A stretch of 20,285 nt of DNA, from IMG/VR virus record IMGVR_UViG_3300041809_000453, positions 1-20,285 of that record, one strand, 5' to 3'. This DNA is from a virus. Numbering within the stretch: the stretch's first letter is position 1; the number at the start of each line of letters is the position of its first letter. Both the position numbers and the translations under genes were made by a program. Below the pieces are notes generated by a model that saw only the letters and a program-made list of their open reading frames with translations, made no database searches and was not told the DNA's origin. Shown one piece after another: positions 7,834 through 14,930 of this stretch.

Positions 7834-8094
7834 TCACGTTGCGCTCAAACGGTATGCTTGCGTTCCGGAATTACTTTTTAAAAATATCCCTATCAGAGTT
7901 GTGGTAGGCCATGCATACGGTTCGCCAGGATTAAGCCTCATTTTTATATGAACACCGTCATCTGAAACATGAATAACGTCCGTGTTTGCTCTATCGGCAA
8001 TAATATTTATTAATTTCTGAGGCGCAAACCCAAACGGGAACCACGTCCAAGACGTGCCAACTGTGCTGTCTGACAAGTAGGACGGCTGGCCCAT
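7834..8094 (-). CDS. Small beta-rich virion-region protein (86 aa)
   Basis: The ATG at 8094 directly abuts the stop of the coiled-coil gene (TAAATG). The protein is mostly beta-predicted (TSWTWFPFGF, VIHVSDDGVHIKMRL, IGIFLKSNSGTQAYRLSAT), with no signal peptide or Cys. The C-terminal strand pattern resembles small decoration or fibre-like domains of environmental phages. No named family is recognised. Position upstream of the adaptor-like gene suggests a capsid or tail accessory. Confidence 0.65.
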   Translation of the reverse strand: MGQPSYLSDSTVGTSWTWFPFGFAPQKLINIIADRANTDVIHVSDDGVHIKMRLNPGEPYAWPTTTLIGIFLKSNSGTQAYRLSAT

Positions 8095-8544
8095 TTAAAC
8101 CCCTTTGATAACATCTGACAAATCGGATAATTTCCCCTGTAGAGAAAATCCCCATTCTTGAATTTTTTTAAGCAATTCTGTTTTTTTATCTTCTAAGGCG
8201 TTTATTCGATTGTTCAACTCTTGAACATTGTCTTCGTATTTTTTCACATTATTATCATGGTTCTCTTCGTGTATCCTAAGAGCCATGTCCCGGGAATCTA
8301 AAATATCAGTTCTTGCTTTTTTACTAGTTTCAAAATCATCGTTCTTTAACTTGATTGTTGCGTCTAAACCGTCAACGACTGATTGCTTAGACGAGATCTC
8401 ATCAATCAATTCCTGATGTTTTTTGTTTAAATTATCAATGCTTACCTTTAAGGAATCTTCCTGACCGGATAAGGCACGGATAATATTTTGCCTTCTAATT
8501 ACTTCTTTATTAAATTCATCCTGCATCTTATCAAAATCAGACAT
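8095..8544 (-). CDS. Coiled-coil protein (149 aa)
   Basis: AAAGGAGAAGGT precedes the ATG at 8544, a strong ribosome site. Residues 5-135 are a nearly unbroken charged heptad pattern (for example IDNLNKKHQELIDEISS and VQELNNRINALEDKKTELL), so an elongated coiled-coil oligomer is predicted. There are no Cys, signal peptide or membrane segments, unlike the two secreted genes just upstream. Candidates are an assembly chaperone, a tail fibre rod, or a scaffold-like factor. Nothing in the sequence decides among them. Confidence 0.7.
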   Translation of the reverse strand: MSDFDKMQDEFNKEVIRRQNIIRALSGQEDSLKVSIDNLNKKHQELIDEISSKQSVVDGLDATIKLKNDDFETSKKARTDILDSRDMALRIHEENHDNNVKKYEDNVQELNNRINALEDKKTELLKKIQEWGFSLQGKLSDLSDVIKGV

Positions 8545-8554
8545 ACCTTCTCCT

Positions 8555-8935
8555 TTATTGATAATTCAAAAACCCGTAACCATTCGACACTGTAACAACA
8601 ATTCCCGTCGTGGTTGCCAATGCTCCGCCGCCAAAACTGGTACTTTCCGAATTTCCAGAGGTTGCCGCCGCCACTTCATAAATTATATTTGCCTGTGCGG
8701 TTTCATTGGAAGCATTAGTGTCATAAACAGTCAATAAGGCATTGTTCGATGTTGCGTATACGGTCATGCCATAAATTAACCCTGGGCTTGCCTTAACGAG
8801 CATGGCTGTACCAGTTTCAAGATAGGATGAATAGCCATACCCTTTAACTGGTATCCCTGCCCCCGCAAAAGCGGGGGACAGGGACAACCACATCGTTAAG
8901 AGAACCAGTACAATAACTGCCATTCTCTTAAACAT
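8555..8935 (-). CDS. Secreted decoration-like protein, second of a tandem pair (126 aa)
   Basis: AAGGAGAG lies just upstream of the ATG at 8935. The N-terminus (MFKRMAVIVLVLLTMWLSLSP, then AFA) is a Sec signal peptide with a predicted signal peptidase I site after about residue 25. The mature chain is Gly/Ala/Thr-rich beta: SPGLIYGMTVYATSNNALLT, VYDTNAS, then a Ser/Gly linker and a terminal strand (GIVVTVSNGYGFLNYQ). It appears paralogous to the gene immediately upstream (shared G-x-I-x-G-M/V-x-V-x-A ... VYDT/LYDT core and aromatic C-terminal strand). Genes directly after a capsid gene often encode decoration proteins, but the signal peptide argues for export first. Confidence 0.75.
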   Translation of the reverse strand: MFKRMAVIVLVLLTMWLSLSPAFAGAGIPVKGYGYSSYLETGTAMLVKASPGLIYGMTVYATSNNALLTVYDTNASNETAQANIIYEVAAATSGNSESTSFGGGALATTTGIVVTVSNGYGFLNYQ

Positions 8936-8947
8936 ACTCTCTCCTTA

Positions 8948-9388
8948 TTACGGATATTGAATGGTGTACACAATAAACCCACCACCAAGACCAGCTTGGG
9001 CCGCTTCCAATCCTAACGTCGTTCTAATGGGCGTTTGGGAAAGGTCGAAGAACGAAGCTGTATTGGCCGCAACACTAGCCTCAAAAACTGTATTTGTAAT
9101 CCCAGGCTGAGGAACGCCAGCTTCAAAATATGGCGACGTAGCCGTTGCGCTTGTATCATACAGCTCCACCTGATTGGCGGTCCCACCTGCTACAACCATG
9201 ACTCCCGTAATAACAGCAGGAGTTCCGCTTATGGTTTGTATGCCCGTAGCAGTAAAAAAGCCACCGGTTGCTTTTTGATAATTCGTTACGATCTTGCCGT
9301 TGTTATTGACTTCAACATAGGCAAAACTAACCCCTGCCAATCCAATAACAAGCAAGGTTGTTAAAATGAATGATAATAATTTTTTCAT
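8948..9388 (-). CDS. Secreted decoration-like protein, first of a tandem pair (146 aa)
   Basis: I place the start at ATG 9388, which follows GAGGG eight bases upstream; an in-frame GTG at 9403 lies on that ribosome site and is less likely. MKKLLSFILTTLLVIGLAGV followed by SFA is a clear Sec signal peptide, cleaving before YVEVNNN. The mature protein is a Thr/Ala/Gly-rich beta chain (GKIVTNYQKATGGFF, VITGVMVVAGGTANQVELYD, and a C-terminal GGGFIVYTIQYP). It is paralogous to the next gene. It sits immediately downstream of the major capsid gene with a 19-nt gap, so it should be transcribed at late, structural levels. No enzymatic motif is seen. Confidence 0.75.
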   Translation of the reverse strand: MKKLLSFILTTLLVIGLAGVSFAYVEVNNNGKIVTNYQKATGGFFTATGIQTISGTPAVITGVMVVAGGTANQVELYDTSATATSPYFEAGVPQPGITNTVFEASVAANTASFFDLSQTPIRTTLGLEAAQAGLGGGFIVYTIQYP

Positions 9389-9407
9389 TTTATTGTCCCT
9401 CACTTTC

Positions 9408-10664
9408 TTATATTAAGCTGTTCGGGTTAGGTGAATATGTGTTCATTAACACAAAGTTAGGTGTCAATGTACCCGCAGAGTTTTGAATTACGCTCTGTCC
9501 GTAATAAGCCATGATGCCGATGCCTTGCTCATACCCATAATCACGAACATCAGTGATCCTGGTAGGAAGCATGCCCCATGCTCTTGCGGCAATTTCAGCA
9601 CCGAAGAAAATGGCGCGGCCCAGGTTATTGGCTGTAATCAAAGCACCAACGTTATGGGCGGCTCCGGTAGTACCATTCTGAGCACGAGTAATGCTCGTGG
9701 TGCCTAATTGAGTGTTGGAAGTTCCAACATAGGCAATCTGCTCACCGTCAATCAGCAAAGTCCCGCTTGATGGGAAAAACTTTGTATAATTTACATTGGT
9801 GTTGGAACCAACCGAGATCGGAGTTGTGCTTCCAGAGGTTAAAGCAACTGTTAGCCCCGCTTCCGGTCTCAGGTATGAACCATAACGACCGCTGTATTTT
9901 ACAGAGGTATGGGTATAAACATAAACCCCGTTATAGCTCCCTAAACAACCAGTAAAGATTTTGTTATCGTCGCCCCTGAATCCGGCATCTTTCTGGTTTG
10001 TATTCCAAATACTGTCTAGTTTGAGGTTATACTCATCAATTTCTGAGATAACCACCCCGTACCAGTCAATTTCCTGCTTACCATCAACAATGGTACGGAT
10101 AGGCAAAGCACCCTGTCTTTGCAAAGCCGCCTTACCTCTCATAATTTCCTGGACTCCGAAGGTTGTAGCCGGCCCCAACGTAGAAATACTTGTGGCCGCT
10201 CCGGCATACAGCTGAGAACCGACTGCCGAATTCACAATCGAGCTAAATAAATCCTCATCTGTTCTTCGTGCAATCCAGGTTGAAAGCAAATCACCGATAG
10301 CCATGATAATATCGAAGTTGATCTGCTTTTTGGCACGCCAGTTTACTGCAACCGCATTTCTCAAGGTATTAGGCGTAATTGAAATCTGACCAAGAGTAAT
10401 GGTTTCCTCATTTCCTTCCAATGTAGTATCGCCAGTCTGCCCCTCTTGCAGGAGTTGGCTGGTAATCTGAATATTCACGGCACTCCCGGGAGTGTTTGTG
10501 AAATCCATACGCTCGATAATAGGCTGATCGGATCCTTCTTTTCCGACAAACTTTCCCCAAAACGCTTTTCTAGCCGAATCCATGCGTATTTTCGGCTCCC
10601 ATTGCGTAGGGATAGCATTAGCTAGTATCGCTGGCGTCAAATCATTTAAAAATGGGCCCCCCAT
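9408..10664 (-). CDS. Major capsid protein, N4-gp56 type, with inserted domain (418 aa)
   Basis: AAGGA six bases before ATG 10664 supports the start. The protein matches the N4-gp56 / DUF4043 capsid family by its layout: a KFVGKEG...IIERMDF segment, a strand with VNIQITSQLL, the loop EGQTGDTTLEGNEET (about residues 74-88), then NAVAVNWRAKKQINFD and a helix ending in TWIARRTDEDLF, and a C-terminal LGRAIFFGAEIAARAWG. Residues about 264-347 (TLLIDGEQIAYVG, TRAQNGTTGAAHNVGALI) look like an extra beta domain inserted before the last core segment. It follows the scaffold-like gene by 20 nt, as in many podoviruses. Confidence 0.9.
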   Translation of the reverse strand: MGGPFLNDLTPAILANAIPTQWEPKIRMDSARKAFWGKFVGKEGSDQPIIERMDFTNTPGSAVNIQITSQLLQEGQTGDTTLEGNEETITLGQISITPNTLRNAVAVNWRAKKQINFDIIMAIGDLLSTWIARRTDEDLFSSIVNSAVGSQLYAGAATSISTLGPATTFGVQEIMRGKAALQRQGALPIRTIVDGKQEIDWYGVVISEIDEYNLKLDSIWNTNQKDAGFRGDDNKIFTGCLGSYNGVYVYTHTSVKYSGRYGSYLRPEAGLTVALTSGSTTPISVGSNTNVNYTKFFPSSGTLLIDGEQIAYVGTSNTQLGTTSITRAQNGTTGAAHNVGALITANNLGRAIFFGAEIAARAWGMLPTRITDVRDYGYEQGIGIMAYYGQSVIQNSAGTLTPNFVLMNTYSPNPNSLI

Positions 10665-10684
10665 AAACTATCCTTTCTCGTCCG

Positions 10685-11554
10685 CTATTCATTTAATCCG
10701 TTGTCTTCTTGTCGCTTTTTAAAATCAGCTTCCATAGATTCACGGATTTCATCGTCGGACATTTCGTTAATAGGTTTCTCGTCTTCTTTAGTGGCGGCAG
10801 GGGCGCGTCTTCCTTTGCCCTCAACCATCACGTTTTGCTTCTTGTTTTTGACCTCTTCCTTGTTAGCCTTTTCAAGACGTTCTTTCTCTTCGCGGAGTTC
10901 TTCTGCGGCTTCCAAAGTTGCTAACCAGTCGGCGTTAGGAGGAATATAATACGTTTTCCTGTCTTTCGACCATTCTGTGTATTTTTCCCGCACGATTTTG
11001 TCGGCTCTTTTGTAAAGCTCACTGTCCTTTTTATTAAGTTCAGGGAACTTGGACGTGGCTTTTTGAAAATAAGAGTTGCGTTTCGTCCAGTAATCATTCT
11101 TCTGGTACTCTTCAAGAAGGGCTTGGCGCTTGGCTTTGTTGACCACTTTCTGAATCACCCTGAGTTGATTGTCATCAAAATAGAGTTTTTCTTCTTCGGT
11201 TAACTCGTCAGGGTCTTCTTCTTTTTTGGTTTCCTGACGGCTACGCCTTAACTCTTCGTTTTCTTGACGTAAACGTGCTTTTTCCGATTCTAATTCTGCC
11301 GCTTTGTCTGTAACTTCCTTGAAACGCTTACGAGGAACAGGAGGCTCATCGCCTTCTTCATCTTCCTTCACGGATTCTGTTTTATCGTCACCAGCCGACG
11401 TGTCCGTAGCGGTATCTTCTTTGGATGACGAGTCCTTAGTGTCACCGCCAAGCTCTTCGACCTCTTCCGAAGCCGACATTTTTTCGTCAAAGTCTTTCTT
11501 CATTGCTTCTTCTGAAAAATCTTGTTTGGTCTTTTGTTCTTTTCCCATAACCAT
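10685..11554 (-). CDS. Putative scaffolding protein (289 aa)
   Basis: AAGGAG seven bases upstream fixes ATG 11554. The sequence is extremely charged: an acidic Ser/Asp/Glu N-terminal 70 residues, a coiled coil around 80-115 (LESEKARLRQENEELRRSRQ), a helical middle with QLRVIQKVVNKAKRQALLEE and Trp/Tyr-containing turns, a second coiled coil (about 215-245) and a basic/acidic C-terminal tail (DFKKRQEDNGLNE). Position immediately before the capsid gene plus length and helical content are those of scaffold proteins, which guide procapsid assembly and then leave. The gene is preceded by a strong terminator hairpin, so its expression may be set separately from the packaging genes. Confidence 0.8.
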   Translation of the reverse strand: MVMGKEQKTKQDFSEEAMKKDFDEKMSASEEVEELGGDTKDSSSKEDTATDTSAGDDKTESVKEDEEGDEPPVPRKRFKEVTDKAAELESEKARLRQENEELRRSRQETKKEEDPDELTEEEKLYFDDNQLRVIQKVVNKAKRQALLEEYQKNDYWTKRNSYFQKATSKFPELNKKDSELYKRADKIVREKYTEWSKDRKTYYIPPNADWLATLEAAEELREEKERLEKANKEEVKNKKQNVMVEGKGRRAPAATKEDEKPINEMSDDEIRESMEADFKKRQEDNGLNE

Positions 11555-11604
11555 TTGATTCTCCTTGTGAGGTTGTTTTTCGTGGTTACTTGTCCACGCA
11601 CGTT

Positions 11605-11663
11605 AATAAAAAAGCCCTGTGTTCACTACCCATCTCCCAATGAGTAGTTACTTACAGGGCTTT
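11605..11663 (-). terminator. Two-tier rho-independent terminator or structured RNA before the scaffold gene
   Basis: Read on the minus strand, AAAGCCCTGT pairs perfectly with ACAGGGCTTT (10 bp), and a run of six T followed by ATT comes straight after, as in an intrinsic terminator. Inside is a second 9-bp stem (ACTACTCAT with ATGGGTAGT, one G-T pair) closed by a TGGGAG hexaloop. The two stems are separated by a 5 x 4 internal loop (AAGTA / GAAC). It lies between the Com-like gene and the scaffold gene, both read leftward, so it would limit read-through into the capsid genes. Confidence 0.8.
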
Positions 11664-11688
11664 ATAGCCTCTAAAAAACTTCTGCGCT

Positions 11689-11838
11689 CTAAGGCACTAA
11701 GACTATCTTTTTACATTTACCGCATTTCACCTCTATAAATTTCATTCCCGATAAACAGTTTAAAATCTTAAACAAGAGTTTATTGCAACAAGGACACCTT
11801 ATTTCAATTTTTTTATCTGTTTCCAATGATCCTCGCAA
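11689..11838 (-). CDS. Com-like zinc-ribbon protein (45-49 aa)
   Basis: The translated frame holds IEIRCPCCNKLLFK, an 11-residue linker, then IEVKCGKCKKIVLVP. The two CxxC pairs and the IRCxxCNKLLFK block closely match phage Mu Com, the small zinc protein that binds mom mRNA and activates its translation (Mu Com begins with a very similar IRCKNCNKLLFK). Start codons are non-ATG: TTG at 11838 or, with GAGG four bases upstream, TTG at 11826. The frame is open further upstream, so the start is uncertain. No mom-like gene is recognised in the window. The gene sits directly before a large hairpin and then the scaffold gene. Confidence 0.75.
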   Translation of the reverse strand: MRGSLETDKKIEIRCPCCNKLLFKILNCLSGMKFIEVKCGKCKKIVLVP

Positions 11839-11843
11839 AGTAT

Positions 11844-11972
11844 CTATTCTTTCGGATCGTAAATTTCCTCTTGACAGATAACTCTTTTACCGCAAATTTT
11901 ACAACTTAATTCATAAAATCTTAGAAAACCGTTTTTCTCATCAATATAATGTTCTGTATATATCTTAGGCAT
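11844..11972 (-). CDS. Small Cys-containing protein (42 aa)
   Basis: ATG 11972 lies three bases after the staple-like gene's stop. The product starts MPKIYTEHYIDEKNGF and contains CKICGKRVIC near residues 24-33, which looks like one half of a zinc ribbon (a CxxC plus a third Cys). It is followed by a short acidic end. The ribosome site is weak, so translation may depend on coupling. It is five bases before the Com-like frame; the two could be partners or remnants of related ribbons. No family is recognised. Confidence 0.6.
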   Translation of the reverse strand: MPKIYTEHYIDEKNGFLRFYELSCKICGKRVICQEEIYDPKE

Positions 11973-11975
11973 AAT

Positions 11976-12332
11976 TTATTCATATTCCTCTAACTTGTCT
12001 TTGCCCATCCGATTCTCAAAATCTTTTTCCATCACATCGCGCTGATCTTCGTCATCAAGTTTCTTAAATTCTTCTTCAGAAACATCCCCCTGGACTTGAC
12101 CGCTTAATACTTTCAGTCTTGTTTGAAGGCCTCGTTGCTTGTCCTTGCTGACCGACTCGACTTCGCAACGAACAACTAATTCAACTGTACTTCCAACCTT
12201 CGGCGCTTCACCGTCAAACACCTCTTCGGGGACGGAGATTGATGGATAGTAAGGCTCTGGGGCTTTATCCGTCGGGGCCTCAACGCCTAAATTTAAAGGC
12301 TTCTCTGCGAATGATACGAATTTACTCTCCAT
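11976..12332 (-). CDS. Capsid-staple-like protein (118 aa)
   Basis: Residues 27-75 carry PYYPSISVPEEVFDGEAPKV, then GSTVELVVRCEVESVSKDK and LQTRLKVLSG. This resembles the layout of phage capsid-staple proteins (YSD1_16 type): a YP-x-hydrophobic strand, a Pro-x-x-Gly loop, a V-x-SVS strand and a last strand of alternating hydrophobics. Those proteins lock capsomers from the outside. The extended N-terminus (MESKFVSFAEKPLNLGVEAP) also fits the staple strand. The C-terminal 40 residues are acidic helix. The gene lies among portal, scaffold and capsid genes. The identification rests on pattern recall only. Its start overlaps the previous gene by 11 nt. Confidence 0.6.
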   Translation of the reverse strand: MESKFVSFAEKPLNLGVEAPTDKAPEPYYPSISVPEEVFDGEAPKVGSTVELVVRCEVESVSKDKQRGLQTRLKVLSGQVQGDVSEEEFKKLDDEDQRDVMEKDFENRMGKDKLEEYE

Positions 12333-12621
12333 TGTCCTCTCCTCTGTTAGAATATTCTTCTGCTTGGAGCCTCTTAGATTCTAATGCTTCTGCTAAAATT
12401 TCATCTGGTATGCCAAGCGAATGGTCATAGCATCTAATCTCTGTCCGGTAAACTTTGCTTTCACAATCCATTGTCATCAACTTTGCTAAAGATTCACGAC
12501 GATATTCTGCCAATCTACGGGATATTAAAGCCCATCCCTCGCTTGCGAGCAAGTCCTTAATGGGCTTTTCCCATAGGGAACGGTCTTCGGTTTTGTTTTG
12601 TTCAAGCGTTGCTTCGGGCAT
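12322..12621 (-). CDS. Small helical protein of the portal-capsid region (99 aa)
   Basis: ATG 12621 overlaps the previous stop (TAATG). The chain is helical and charged, with LWEKPIKDLLASEGWALISR near the N-terminus, a middle segment containing IRCYDHSLGIPDEILAEALE, and an acidic tail. No motif points to a function. Overlaps at both ends show it belongs to the same translationally coupled block as portal and the staple-like gene. Confidence 0.7.
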   Translation of the reverse strand: MPEATLEQNKTEDRSLWEKPIKDLLASEGWALISRRLAEYRRESLAKLMTMDCESKVYRTEIRCYDHSLGIPDEILAEALESKRLQAEEYSNRGEDNGE

Positions 12622-12821
12622 TACTTAATATCCTCCGGCTTGAATCCCAATTCCTTTACTTCCATAGCGAACAGATACGCCCTTGCCTGTCCTCTGATGG
12701 TAGCCATTTCCATCCCATGGCGGCGTTGGACTAAGGCCATGCGGTCTAAGATTGCCTTCAACTGCAAAGATTTATCAATCACTGGTTCTTTTCCTTGCGA
12801 TTTTGGTTTTGATTCATCCAT
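12621..12821 (-). CDS. Small helical protein after portal (66 aa)
   Basis: I start it at ATG 12821, which has GGAGGGGAG upstream and overlaps the portal stop by 8 nt; a longer in-frame start at 12956 would overlap portal by 140 nt and encode an unnatural basic N-terminus. The product is basic and helical (LQLKAILDRMALVQRRHGME, then an Ala-rich helix ending FKPEDIK). Function unknown; its place suggests a head assembly accessory. Confidence 0.65.
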   Translation of the reverse strand: MDESKPKSQGKEPVIDKSLQLKAILDRMALVQRRHGMEMATIRGQARAYLFAMEVKELGFKPEDIK

Positions 12822-14769
12822 TACTCGACTCCCCTCCGGCCATTGCTGGCTCTGGTTGCTGTTCTTCTTGTCCTTGTTGATATTGCTTTTTAGCTTCTCG
12901 CTGAATCTTTTTAGCTTTGTCCTGTTCTGTGGCAGACATTCTCCTAAACTCATCAACGCTCTTTATTTTGAAAGCTTTAACTTGGCATGAGTTAATAACC
13001 GCCTGTGTTAAGTCATGTACCGCATCAGGGTCTTGCATGACAAATGGATTCTGGGTCTTGGTAAACAACGAATAAAGATTTTCCAACATCTGCTGTTCAA
13101 TCTGCGGACTGACTGTTTGCGTATTGCCTTTAAACTCATACTCAAAGTCCGCGTTAAGTTCGTCCTGGCTCATGTTCATTATTGGGTCAAAGATACTTCT
13201 GGGCTTGCGAAGGCTCTTCTCTTTCATTATTGAATAACGATTCATGCAAAAATGAGAAAACACTTGGTAAGCTAACTCAGGATTAGATTCCTGTTGAATT
13301 AACCGGATGATAACATCAAAACGCATATTTCCTTCTTCGATCATCCTTGTCATTCCGCTTGCGGTTTTTGCTCCCGGCGCTTGGCCTCTGCGTCCTTGCG
13401 CTCCCAAAGAATAATCCGTTATCCCAAATAGCTTTTGAATGATGTCCTGCATCATTTCTTCGCGTAGAATACTTTGTTGTGGGGAAGGACTATTTTCTAG
13501 ACGACGAATGGCATCCGTCGTGATCTTGCGAAGCCCCCAGGTCTTGCCTACTCCTAACTTATGCTCAGTAGGATTAAAACCAGAATTAAGCACATCAAAA
13601 ATAATGGGCATATTGTCATAGAGAGTGTCCCTGTCTATTCCGGTATTTATTTGGGCATCTAGCATTGAACGTATGCCGCGTAACCATTCAGGTATGCCCT
13701 TACCCCAAAACTTACCATCTTGAGGAAAGCAGGTATAATGCACAAATTGACGACGACCTCGCTTGAAAAAGAAACGGTTTGGAACAAAACCCATGAACTC
13801 CTTTTCATCCGGTGCGGACAGGGCAATCAATTCGTGCGCATCACCTTTATCATCTTCATATCTTCCGTGCCATTCCCAAAACTTAAAACGCTTGGTCTTT
13901 GTCTTCTGATCTACGCCTAAAATATGCAACTTGGGGTCTTGCTCCATTGCACGGTCTTTATCTTTGTTTTTCTTAAGAGCGGCAACTCCTTCTTTACTGA
14001 ATATTTCTGGATACTGTTCTGCTTTCTGTGCTACCCACCAATAAGGCTTCCAAAACTCGTGTATAATCCAGTCGATTTGAGACGGGTCAGTGGTATCCGC
14101 ATCTGTGGGGACTATAATATGCTTTGTCGGGCAGTTGATTGCTTTGGGTCCGTAATAAACAACTCTGCTTCTTTTAAAGTCCTTAACTAATTTAGGTTTA
14201 TATTCAACTGATTCCCCACCATCGTTATCAAATATGCTTGGCTGGTCTTCGTCTTCCGCCTCTACCTCTGCCCCCGTTTCTTTTGAAACATACGGATTGC
14301 CTTTCTTGTCGACGAACAGAATAGTATCATCATCAAAGAATATTTCGTCTTTTTCAACCACCGTCTTTACTATCTTATCCCCGTCAATTAAAGTTCCCTG
14401 GTAAATCATCATCAAGGGAATGAACATTTTCATTTCATTCCACAACTGCCAGTTGATATAGTTTTGAAGATGTTCCGCCCATTTAATATCAGAAGGTCTT
14501 ACTCCGATTTCAGGACTTTCGCCCCAAGTTGCGCGAACCAAACGGGCAAGGATAGTATATACAACGGTTGCATCAACCGGAATCCCCACGTTTGAAGCAC
14601 CATAGAACGGCGAGGACTTAACATCTTTGTCAAGGCAGGCTGTAGAGCGTAACGCCTCGAAGCGCTTATTCCATTCGTCAAGATTCTTCATTCTCGATTT
14701 ATTGGCTTCAACGGCTTCTTTGCCGTTTTTAAGAATGAACTCTTTTAAGGTTTTCTTGTCAATCGCCAT
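12814..14769 (-). CDS. Portal protein (651 aa)
   Basis: The 651-aa product is of portal size. It has a helical N-terminus followed by SPFYGASNVGIPVDATVVYT and a helix with RATWGESPEI, an acidic insertion (about 165-195), a crown-side core with FFFKRGRRQFVHYTCFPQDG, then GKGIPEWLRGIRSMLDAQIN with TGIDRDTLYDNM, the long-helix region typical of portals. TASGMTRMIEEGNMRFD and a Gln-rich C-terminal barrel-like tail follow. It would form the dodecameric ring through which TerL packs DNA. It follows the terminase block and precedes scaffold and capsid. GGGGA lies just before the ATG. No truncation or missing segment is evident. Confidence 0.9.
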   Translation of the reverse strand: MAIDKKTLKEFILKNGKEAVEANKSRMKNLDEWNKRFEALRSTACLDKDVKSSPFYGASNVGIPVDATVVYTILARLVRATWGESPEIGVRPSDIKWAEHLQNYINWQLWNEMKMFIPLMMIYQGTLIDGDKIVKTVVEKDEIFFDDDTILFVDKKGNPYVSKETGAEVEAEDEDQPSIFDNDGGESVEYKPKLVKDFKRSRVVYYGPKAINCPTKHIIVPTDADTTDPSQIDWIIHEFWKPYWWVAQKAEQYPEIFSKEGVAALKKNKDKDRAMEQDPKLHILGVDQKTKTKRFKFWEWHGRYEDDKGDAHELIALSAPDEKEFMGFVPNRFFFKRGRRQFVHYTCFPQDGKFWGKGIPEWLRGIRSMLDAQINTGIDRDTLYDNMPIIFDVLNSGFNPTEHKLGVGKTWGLRKITTDAIRRLENSPSPQQSILREEMMQDIIQKLFGITDYSLGAQGRRGQAPGAKTASGMTRMIEEGNMRFDVIIRLIQQESNPELAYQVFSHFCMNRYSIMKEKSLRKPRSIFDPIMNMSQDELNADFEYEFKGNTQTVSPQIEQQMLENLYSLFTKTQNPFVMQDPDAVHDLTQAVINSCQVKAFKIKSVDEFRRMSATEQDKAKKIQREAKKQYQQGQEEQQPEPAMAGGESSNG

Positions 14770-14783
14770 GCGTCCCCACTAAA

Positions 14784-14930
14784 TTATTTTATAACTGCAA
14801 CTGCCCAAAGTTCGTTACACTCTTTACAATAAATAGCCGGAAGATTCTTCTCAGTTAAATGAATGACAGGGAGAACCTTCTTGCAACTTCTGCATCTAAA
14901 AATTTCACCGCTCAAATCATCTTTTTTCAT
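14784..14930 (-). CDS. Zinc-ribbon protein (48 aa)
   Basis: ATG 14930 overlaps the GroES-like stop (ATGA). The product has two CxxC knuckles, FRCRSCKK (near residue 13) and IYCKECNELW (near 35), separated by a short strand-rich stretch (LPVIHLTEKNLPA), so a single small zinc ribbon is predicted. Such tiny phage ribbons bind RNA, DNA or host transcription proteins; no specific partner can be inferred. It is related in design, not obviously in sequence, to the Com-like gene 3 kb downstream. Confidence 0.7.
   Translation of the reverse strand: MKKDDLSGEIFRCRSCKKVLPVIHLTEKNLPAIYCKECNELWAVAVIK

Noticed and set aside
10701-11558. Ser/Leu-rich plus-strand frames opposite the scaffold gene
   Set aside because: They are the antisense image of a Glu/Lys-rich coding sequence, which gives Ser/Leu/Phe-rich open frames; there is no ribosome site or promoter.
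11581-11598. Small CGTGG/CCACG hairpin between the terminator and the scaffold gene
   Set aside because: Five base pairs with an 8-nt loop is within chance expectation, and it has no clear relation to the ribosome site.
12621-12956. Longer 111-codon version of the small gene after portal
   Set aside because: It would overlap portal by about 140 nt with a basic low-complexity N-terminus, whereas ATG 12821 has a strong ribosome site and the usual short overlap.
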